Below are positions 42,514-47,905 of a stretch of 47,905 nucleotides of DNA, piece by piece. Position numbers and translations under genes: made by a program. The stretch comes from Oscillospiraceae bacterium. Lineage in GTDB: Bacteria > Bacillota > Clostridia > Oscillospirales > Oscillospiraceae. The notes under the pieces were generated by a model. The model was given only the letters and a program-made list of their open reading frames with translations, had not been told where the DNA came from and did not search any database. The DNA lies in assembly GCA_015067565.1 (NCBI GenBank), contig SVMF01000019.1, positions 1 through 47,905 of the forward strand, written 5' to 3'. Numbering within the stretch: the stretch's first letter is position 1; each line of letters begins with the position of its first letter.

Positions 42514-44379
42514 ATGCGATATTTCGCAGGAGAATATGACATCGCAGTTATCGGTGCAGGACACGCAGGGATTGAAGCTGCGCTGGCTGCTGCGCGCTTG
42601 GGACTCAGAACCGTGGTGTTTACCATTAACCTCGATGCCGTTGGCAATATGCCATGCAACCCCGCCATCGGTGGTACGGGCAAGGGACATCTGGTGCGTG
42701 AGCTCGATGCCCTTGGCGGCGAAATGGGCAAGGCGGCGGATGCCTGCTGCATCCAGTACCGTATGCTCAATCGGGGCAAGGGGCCAGCCGTGCACTCCCT
42801 TAGGGCACAGGCCGACCGCCGCCGCTATCAGGAGCACATGAAGCACCTTTTGGAGCGCGAGCCAAGGCTCGACCTCAAGCAGGCGACCGTGACGGAGATC
42901 CTGACCGAGAACGACCGTGTGACGGGAGTCGTGACGCAGCTCGGGGCGCACTATGCCGTGCGTGCGTGTGTCATTGCTGCAGGTACTTATCTGGACAGCA
43001 CCTGCATTACGGGCGAGAGCGTCATTTCTTCGGGTCCTGACGGATTGCGCGCTGCCACCGAGCTGAGCCAATGCTTGCAAAGGCTTGGACTTCCACTGCG
43101 CCGCTTCAAGACGGGAACACCGCCGCGCATCAACGCAAGAAGCGTCGATTTTTCCAGGATGGAGCTGCAACCGGGCGATGAACGGATCGAGCCGTTTTCG
43201 TTCCAAACAAAACAACTGCCCGTAAATCAGGCAGTTTGCTATCTTTGCTATACCAATGAGCGAACCCACGAGATTATTCACGGGAATCTGCACAGAAGTC
43301 CCATCTACGACGGATCAATCGTAGGTGTGGGCCCTCGGTACTGCCCGAGTATCGAGACCAAGGTCGTGCGTTTTTCCGACAAGAACCGACATCAGCTCTT
43401 TTTGGAGCCGTGCGGCCTGAATACGGATGAAATGTACCTGCAGGGACTTTCCTCGAGCCTTCCTGAGGATGTACAGCTTGCCATGCTGCACAGCATAGAG
43501 GGGTTGGAGAATGCGCAGATGCTGCGCCCTGCCTACGCCATTGAATATGACTGCATTGACCCGACGCAGCTTTTTGCAACGCTGGAGAGCAAGCATGTTG
43601 TGGGGCTCTACGGCGCGGGACAGTTTAACGGCTCATCCGGCTACGAGGAGGCGGCGGTGCAGGGCTTTGTGGCAGGTGTCAATGCCGCTCTGAAGCTCTT
43701 GGGAAAACCACCGATGATCCTCAAGCGCTCCGACGGCTATATCGGTACGCTCATCGACGATCTTGTGACCAAGGGTACCGAGGAGCCGTATCGTATTATG
43801 ACCTCGCGCAGCGAATACCGACTGCTCCACCGACAGGACAATGCCGACGAGCGACTGACGCACATCGGCTTTGAGATCGGTCTTGTTTCGCAGGAGCGGA
43901 TGGATGAGGTGATTGAAAAGTACGAGCAGGTGCGTCGCGAAATCCGTCGACTCGAATCGAGCGGCGTGGCCGCAAGTGAGGAGCTCAACACATTTTTGCA
44001 GATGCACGGTTCGTCGCAGGTGCAAAGCTCGGCAAGACTTGCCGATCTGCTTCGCAGACCGGAAATGAGCTATGACCTGCTTGCAGCATTCGATAAGCAG
44101 CGTCCTGAATTGCCGCTTTCCGTCACACAGCAGGTGGAGATCCGCATCAAATACGAGGGCTACCTGGCACGACAGGAGAAGCAAATTGCAGATTTTGTCC
44201 GTGAGGAGGCCAGAGTGCTGCCGCAGGATCTGGACTATCGAACCGTCGGTGGCTTGCGCTTGGAGGCGCAGGAAAAGCTCAACGAGATCAGGCCCCATTC
44301 CATCGGGCAGGCAAGCCGCATTTCGGGCGTTTCCCCGTCGGACATTGCCGTTCTGCTGATTTACTTAGACAAAACATGA
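42514..44379 (+). CDS. mnmG: tRNA uridine-34 modification enzyme MnmG (GidA)
   Basis: A 621-aa FAD enzyme, partner of MnmE. The FAD dinucleotide fold is [19 protein letters not shown] (10-28). Family signatures are [20 protein letters not shown] near 46-65, [11 protein letters not shown], and FKTGTPPRI near 200. The C-terminal MnmE-binding region ends [17 protein letters not shown]. The stop codon lies inside a 28-bp stem-loop that is duplicated beyond the inserted element. Confidence 0.97.
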   Translation: MRYFAGEYDIAVIGAGHAGIEAALAAARLGLRTVVFTINLDAVGNMPCNPAIGGTGKGHLVRELDALGGEMGKAADACCIQYRMLNRGKGPAVHSLRAQADRRRYQEHMKHLLEREPRLDLKQATVTEILTENDRVTGVVTQLGAHYAVRACVIAAGTYLDSTCITGESVISSGPDGLRAATELSQCLQRLGLPLRRFKTGTPPRINARSVDFSRMELQPGDERIEPFSFQTKQLPVNQAVCYLCYTNERTHEIIHGNLHRSPIYDGSIVGVGPRYCPSIETKVVRFSDKNRHQLFLEPCGLNTDEMYLQGLSSSLPEDVQLAMLHSIEGLENAQMLRPAYAIEYDCIDPTQLFATLESKHVVGLYGAGQFNGSSGYEEAAVQGFVAGVNAALKLLGKPPMILKRSDGYIGTLIDDLVTKGTEEPYRIMTSRSEYRLLHRQDNADERLTHIGFEIGLVSQERMDEVIEKYEQVRREIRRLESSGVAASEELNTFLQMHGSSQVQSSARLADLLRRPEMSYDLLAAFDKQRPELPLSVTQQVEIRIKYEGYLARQEKQIADFVREEARVLPQDLDYRTVGGLRLEAQEKLNEIRPHSIGQASRISGVSPSDIAVLLIYLDKT

Positions 44380-44401
44380 GGCTACGAATGTAGCCTCATG
44401 T
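44374..44401 (+). repeat. left copy of a duplicated 28-bp stem-loop holding the mnmG stop
   Basis: Eleven-bp arms (ACATGAGGCTA and complement) enclose a six-base loop. An identical 28-bp copy is at 44657-44684. The mnmG stop TGA (44377-44379) is in the first arm; the stop of the convergent gene lies in the second arm of the other copy. Before the insertion, one hairpin would have carried both stops. Confidence 0.9.
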
Positions 44402-44656
44402 CAGAGTGTCAAAAAAGTCGCCAATCGTCAAAATGCTAATTTTTTGACGGTTGGCGATCTGTGTTCCAATAGACTGTTGCGAGCAGAACCCTAATATAAG
44501 CCAAAACACTTCCAATGCTTGCTTCGCAAGGCATTTTGACTTACATCGCAAACCGAGCTCTACCGTACCATCGTACGCCGACGAGCTCGGTTTGCTCGTC
44601 TTGCCGCCTTTTTGAACTCTGACAGTCTGTCGAAAAGCGAGTTTTTCGACAGACTG
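44402..44656 (+). mobile_element. intact 255-bp cloverleaf element, copy 3
   Basis: Same length and same ends as copy 2. The closing stem uses 44402-44417 and 44608-44621. Hairpins are at 44419-44456, 44514-44535 and 44548-44595, and the terminal hairpin is 44623-44656. Differences from copy 2 fall in loops, become G-U pairs (hairpin 1), or cluster in 44460-44513. No gene is visible. The uninterrupted TAATATAA word (44492-44499) is the site that is interrupted in the copy at 151. Confidence 0.82.
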
Positions 44657-44690
44657 ACATGAGGCTACGAATGTAGCCTCATGTTTCTTT
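44657..44690. terminator. right copy of the hairpin; bidirectional terminator of mnmG and the convergent gene
   Basis: This repeats 44374-44401 exactly and is followed by TTCTTTTACTTT on the plus strand. It holds the stop codon (44679-44681) of the minus-strand gene and ends two convergent units. Confidence 0.75.
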
Positions 44691-45269
44691 TACTTTACTT
44701 AAATTCGTGCCATGCAGCCATTTGCACAACTGCCTTGGGGTCGACGGCAGATCGACCGTGACAAATTCCGTGCGCCCGGGAATCATCTGCGTGGGATCGT
44801 CGCTTTCTGCCCAGGTGACACGCTGCAAGATCGGCAGATCGCATTCACGCAGGTCACCCTCGGGCAGCGGCTCACACTGCAAAAGGATCGTGGCGTTGAA
44901 ATTATCCGAGGTCCAGCGACCGAAATTGGTCGTCGGGCTTTTCCACAGCCATGTGGTTCGATTGCCATTCGTGCTGAGCTTTTTCAGGTAGCCGTTGGAG
45001 ATGTCCTGCGTGCAGCGCATGAGCCAGATGACATGATAGCCGGCTTTCTGAAAAATATCACAGACTTCAAAGAAACTCTGCTCCATCAGAAGTCCGTCCT
45101 GCAGCATCATCACATACGGATGCACCTGCACAAATGCGACGGCGCTCCTGCCGTCAATGTTGACGGGCACATTTCTGCATTCGGGCGCAACAAGGCTCCG
45201 CCATTGGTCACGCCATGGCTCTGTATCGTTTTGCTGAAGCTCGTTGTTCTTGCGGAAGAAGAAAAACAT
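44679..45269 (-). CDS. uncharacterised conserved-looking protein
   Basis: I do not recognise this 196-aa protein. It starts MFFFFRKNN and has no signal peptide or membrane helix beyond that short hydrophobic start. The middle is rich in aromatic residues (YHVIWLMRCTQDISNGYLKKL, TTWLWKSPTTNFGRW), and the end reads LPSTPRQLCKWLHGTN. The ATG at 45269 is eight bases after GGAGG; ATG 45275 is an alternative. It is 14 bases downstream of the DUF1934 gene and appears co-transcribed with ddl. Codon use looks like its neighbours. The stop codon lies within a duplicated hairpin. Confidence 0.7.
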   Translation of the reverse strand: MFFFFRKNNELQQNDTEPWRDQWRSLVAPECRNVPVNIDGRSAVAFVQVHPYVMMLQDGLLMEQSFFEVCDIFQKAGYHVIWLMRCTQDISNGYLKKLSTNGNRTTWLWKSPTTNFGRWTSDNFNATILLQCEPLPEGDLRECDLPILQRVTWAESDDPTQMIPGRTEFVTVDLPSTPRQLCKWLHGTNLSKVKET

Positions 45270-45283
45270 GCCCATCGCCTCCT

Positions 45284-45706
45284 TCAATCAATCAAACGGA
45301 CATCGATAGAATATTCAATTCGGCCCGTGGCCTCGTCTTCGATGGTAATGGCATACGCAACAAACAGATTGCCGCCGTTTTCGTCCAGCGTGGAGGAAAT
45401 ACGCTCGGTGCAGACGGTGATCATCAGCGCACCAAAGCCCATGTCGTACAGCGAGCGGTCTTCCCGTCCGACGGCAAAGACCATTTTCGACTCCACGGCG
45501 CCGCTGCGCTTGAGCAGCACGCGATCTTTCTCCACGCGGAAGGCGGTCATTGTTCCTGCAAGTCCGGTCAGCTCCGTCTCAGGGTAGGTGATCTCAATGG
45601 CATCCTCATGCAGACAGAGCGTGCCCTGTGTGACAAAGCTGGTTTCCTCAGGCGGCTGATCCTGCAGATACTGCCTGCTGACGATGGTTAACAGGATATT
45701 TCTCAT
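45284..45706 (-). CDS. DUF1934 (YwiB-like) protein
   Basis: A 140-aa beta-rich protein of the DUF1934 family, which has a lipocalin-like barrel in known members. Family features are ITYPETELTGLAGTMTAFRVEKDRVLLKRSG, SKMVFAVG, and a C-terminal GGNLFVAYAITIEDEATGRIEYSIDVRL. The role is unknown. It overlaps the end of ddl by four bases (ATGA) and precedes an unknown gene. Confidence 0.85.
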   Translation of the reverse strand: MRNILLTIVSRQYLQDQPPEETSFVTQGTLCLHEDAIEITYPETELTGLAGTMTAFRVEKDRVLLKRSGAVESKMVFAVGREDRSLYDMGFGALMITVCTERISSTLDENGGNLFVAYAITIEDEATGRIEYSIDVRLID

Positions 45707-46770
45707 CCCTTTGCCTCCAGTGCGAAGGAGAGAAGATGATCCAAAAGGGTTCCGTAGGGGATTCCGCTGGACTCAAACAGCTTGGGGTACATCGAGATGG
45801 AGGTGAAGCCGGGGAGGGTGTTGATCTCGTTAAAAACGATGCGGTTGTCCTCGTAGGTGACAAAGAAATCCACACGGGACAGCCCCCGGCAGCCCATGGC
45901 GCGGTAGACCCGAATGGCCGCATCACGCACCAGCTCCGCCGTTTGCTCATCGATGCGGGCAGGGATGAAGAGGCGGGAGCAGTTGGAAATGTATTTGGCA
46001 TCGTAGTCGTAGAATTCTGTGCCGGCATCGATCTCACCGCACACCGAGGCGGCAGGTGCATCGTTACCGAGTACAGCGACCTCGACCTCGTGGCCGTTGA
46101 TAAATTCCTCGACCAGAATCTTTTTGTCGAATTTTGATGCATGGATCAGTGCTTTTTCCAAGGCGTCACGATTCTTGGCCTTGGCCACACCGACAGACGA
46201 GCCGGTTCCTGCGGGCTTGACAAAGACGGGGTAGTTAAAATTTTGCTCCAGACTGTCCAAAACGGTCTCGATATTTCTCAGATCGTGAGCGGTGACGAGC
46301 TGCCACTGCGCCTGGCAGATGCCTGCATTGTCAGCCACGAGCTTGGTCAGGGTCTTGTCCATGCAGGTGGCAGAGGCGGCAACGTCGGGGCCGACATACG
46401 GCAGACCTGCCAACTGCAGCAGACCCTGCACGGAGCCGTCTTCACCGTTTTCACCGTGCAGCACGGGGAAAACCACATCAATGCGCTCACGCACGACGCA
46501 ATCGCCTTCGAAGATCAAAAGCCCCTCGCCACGCACGGGGGAGATAGCCACACGACGGTTGTCCTCGGCGGTAATCCAGCGGTTAGACGGCAGGGCACTG
46601 TAATCCGTGCCGCGGTACAAAAGCCATTGACCATCTTTGGTAATTCCAACGGGGTAGATATTATATTTCTCGGTGTTCAGGTTGTTCAGGACGGACTCTG
46701 CCGAACGCAAAGAGACCTCGTGCTCGGGAGAAATACCGCCGAACAGCACACATACACTCAATTTGCTCAT
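45703..46770 (-). CDS. ddl: D-alanine-D-alanine ligase
   Basis: A 355-aa ATP-grasp enzyme that makes the D-Ala-D-Ala dipeptide of peptidoglycan. VCVLFGGISPEHEVSLRSA is the N-terminal signature; HGENGEDGSVQGLLQLAGLPYVG follows near 98. The ATP-grasp core has PVFVKPAGTGSSVGVAKAKN, and the C-terminal metal site is VFNEINTLPGFTSISMYPKLF. The residue in the EYDAKY-equivalent loop reads DYDAKYI, consistent with D-Ala rather than a clear D-Lac specificity. ATG at 46770 follows GGAGG. It leads a three-gene minus-strand unit. Confidence 0.96.
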   Translation of the reverse strand: MSKLSVCVLFGGISPEHEVSLRSAESVLNNLNTEKYNIYPVGITKDGQWLLYRGTDYSALPSNRWITAEDNRRVAISPVRGEGLLIFEGDCVVRERIDVVFPVLHGENGEDGSVQGLLQLAGLPYVGPDVAASATCMDKTLTKLVADNAGICQAQWQLVTAHDLRNIETVLDSLEQNFNYPVFVKPAGTGSSVGVAKAKNRDALEKALIHASKFDKKILVEEFINGHEVEVAVLGNDAPAASVCGEIDAGTEFYDYDAKYISNCSRLFIPARIDEQTAELVRDAAIRVYRAMGCRGLSRVDFFVTYEDNRIVFNEINTLPGFTSISMYPKLFESSGIPYGTLLDHLLSFALEAKG

Positions 46771-46800
46771 GGGAATGCCTCCGTTCGTAACAGTTACTAT

Positions 46801-46829
46801 ATCATATGTGTTTTGCAAAATAAAAACAA
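46801..46829 (-). promoter_or_regulatory. promoter for ddl
   Basis: On the minus strand TTGTTT (46829-46824) and TATGAT (46806-46801) are spaced by 17 bases, 31 bases before the start codon. An 11-bp perfect inverted repeat GTAACAGTTAC (46788-46798) lies just downstream and could be an operator. Confidence 0.55.
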
Positions 46830-46919
46830 GTGCTTTCTGTAAAAATCAAAAGCTTAATTTTTAATATACCAAAAATTTGTAATAATTGCAAGCCCCTGAT
46901 GCGTTGCAGCGTTCCGAGA

Positions 46920-47557
46920 TCACAAAGCGAACTTGAATTCATAGCTGCTGTCGATCAGCACATAAGGGAAATCGTGCTTTTGCGCAAGCTACGGCAATCC
47001 GTAGGATCATAGCCTAACGCGCAACCTTCTTTTTCTGGAATGATGAATTTTACATCCGGGTTCTTTTGACGGATGGCTCGTAACAGTGCAATACCTTCGT
47101 CGATGGAACTGTCACTGAATTCCGGCTTGCACATTTTGCGCACCTTGCCGTGTGCATCCTGATAGCGCAGGGCGGGCCAATGTCGAATGGAGGAGCTGCG
47201 GTCGATATACAGCTCGACCTGCCGAATCTCCGCATAGGATAAGAGCGACCCTTTTCCTTTGATGAAGATCCAGGCTTGCCCGAAGCGGATCGTGTCCTTG
47301 CATATGACGGCTGCTGTCTCAAATTCGTGCTCAGCTTAAGAAAATTTTCCGTCTGCCTCCAATTGCCTGCAGAATTTCCTGAAGCGATACAGGGGAACAA
47401 GGCTGATCATGAGGGTGACGAGGAAGAATACCAGACCGCCATATTTTACATGATTGCCCAGAATGGCACAGACGATAAAAATGACAATGCATACGGCCAT
47501 GACAAGGGTCAGGACCTTCAGCCCCCCATTTGTGACAGATATTTTTTCATCATGCAT
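46920..47557 (-). pseudogene. decayed gene for a small membrane protein (nonsense plus frameshift)
   Basis: Reading from ATG 47557, a protein starts MHDEKISVTNGGLKV with two hydrophobic segments (about 13-32 and 38-54) and stops at TAA 47336-47338. The same frame then runs on without a stop for more than 100 codons (AEHEFETAAVICKDTIRFGQ onward) to 46955, and the end LAQKHDFPYVLIDSSYEFKF appears in another frame, stopping at 46920. One in-frame stop and one frameshift near 47000 therefore separate three plausible pieces. The middle looks like a PH-like or YcxB-like domain (GQAWIFIKGKGSLLSYAEI), a weak impression only. The first 72 codons alone could still be expressed. Confidence 0.65.
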
Positions 47558-47791
47558 CCTCTGCCTTTGTTGTGGATTTTGTGCTATGATATCACATTTG
47601 AGAACAAATGGCAAATTGAAATCCTGCCCTTGTTGTGTGCGGATGCGGATCGTAAAGAAGGGCATCCCTCCCTCCATCCGTCGTGCGGCTTCTACGATAA
47701 CCTATTACGTTACAAAATGAATCCTTGGGTGAATAGTAAAAGCGAAGCTCTCATTGCAACAAGGTTTCTAAAACTGTTAATAAATACAGAA
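47558..47791. other. interval without a confident gene
   Basis: 47558-47620 carries the probable promoter of the decayed gene on the minus strand (TATCAT at about 47596). The rest has open frames but no recognisable protein. A plus-strand frame from ATG 47717 stays open to the window edge (63 codons); it crosses the strong hairpin at 47792-47849 and is not called. Confidence 0.4.
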
Positions 47792-47849
47792 AAAGACCAT
47801 GTCGTAAAAGGGAAATTAAAATTTTCCGATAACGGCATGGTCTTTTTTT
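47792..47849. terminator. hairpin with A- and T-runs, bidirectional terminator-like
   Basis: Arms AAAAAGACCATG and CATGGTCTTTTT pair, with an inner gggaaa/ttttcc pairing and a T-run on either strand. It probably ends a gene lying past the right edge or on the plus strand. Confidence 0.6.
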
Positions 47850-47905
47850 ATGAATTGGTAGATAATGATTTTGTATACGCTTTTCAGTTCCATTATATAC
47901 ACTGT

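Noticed and set aside
47050-47400. 116-codon minus-strand frame
   Set aside because: It overlaps the decayed gene in another frame; the other frame gives the more protein-like sequence.
47717-47905. 63-codon plus-strand frame running off the right edge
   Set aside because: It crosses a strong hairpin with a T-run, has no clear ribosome-binding site and no recognisable family; left uncalled.

Overview
The window reads as a core-genome segment of a gut-type Clostridia bacterium, most likely in the Oscillospirales/Ruminococcaceae. The reasons are a Gram-positive gene order (hprK-murB-rapZ-like-whiA; mreC-mreD-pbp2; mnmE-rsmG-mnmG), a T-box leader, strong GGAGG ribosome-binding sites, several TTG starts, short zinc-finger L28 and L32 proteins, and moderately high GC. 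The genus cannot be fixed from sequence alone. About 37 intact genes and one decayed gene are visible. No tRNA, rRNA, CRISPR array, prophage or transposase gene was seen.

Layout. 1-685: a pile of non-coding hairpin elements. 686-6474: rluA-type pseudouridine synthase (-), then yceD-rpmF, a GNAT gene, and der-plsY-gpsA-gtrA (+). 6633-13719: rpmB (-), hprK, then murB, a stand-alone RapZ C-terminal domain, whiA and dnaE. 13800-22786: a long co-directional run of lipoprotein, response regulator, histidine kinase, DUF1385, prmC, recA, recX, rimO and pgsA. 22787-23718: hairpin elements around a T-box. 23719-29702: cysE-cysS-polA-rimI-tsaD as one tightly packed unit downstream of the T-box. 30300-37277 (-): peptidase U32, maf, mreC, mreD, pbp2 and a radical-SAM/SPASM gene. 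37804-44379 (+): inositol-phosphatase family gene, an M3-peptidase lipoprotein, mnmE, rsmG, mnmG. 44679-46770 (-): ddl, DUF1934, an unknown gene. 46920-47557 (-): a pseudogene.

How the genes work together. Most encode housekeeping functions: translation and tRNA modification (mnmE, mnmG, rsmG, rimO, tsaD, rimI, prmC, rluA, L28, L32), phospholipid synthesis (plsY, gpsA, pgsA), cell wall and shape (murB, ddl, mreCD, pbp2), and replication and repair (dnaE, polA, recA, recX). A cysteine-type T-box probably ties polA, rimI and tsaD expression to charging of tRNA-Cys.

The most unusual material lies between genes. A 255-bp gene-free element occurs twice intact (22819-23073 and 44402-44656), and parts of it lie in 1-533. 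It folds on paper into a closing stem holding three hairpins, plus a terminal hairpin. Each intact copy sits between two identical copies of a local terminator-like stem-loop (26 and 28 bp). This suggests an element that inserts at hairpins and duplicates the whole hairpin. One copy (1-533) is itself interrupted by a different 254-bp element made of two multi-hairpin modules, flanked by an 8-bp duplication; the uninterrupted copy at 44402 shows the empty site. A second repeat family built around 20-bp CATG-centred palindromes lies at 23378 and 30066.
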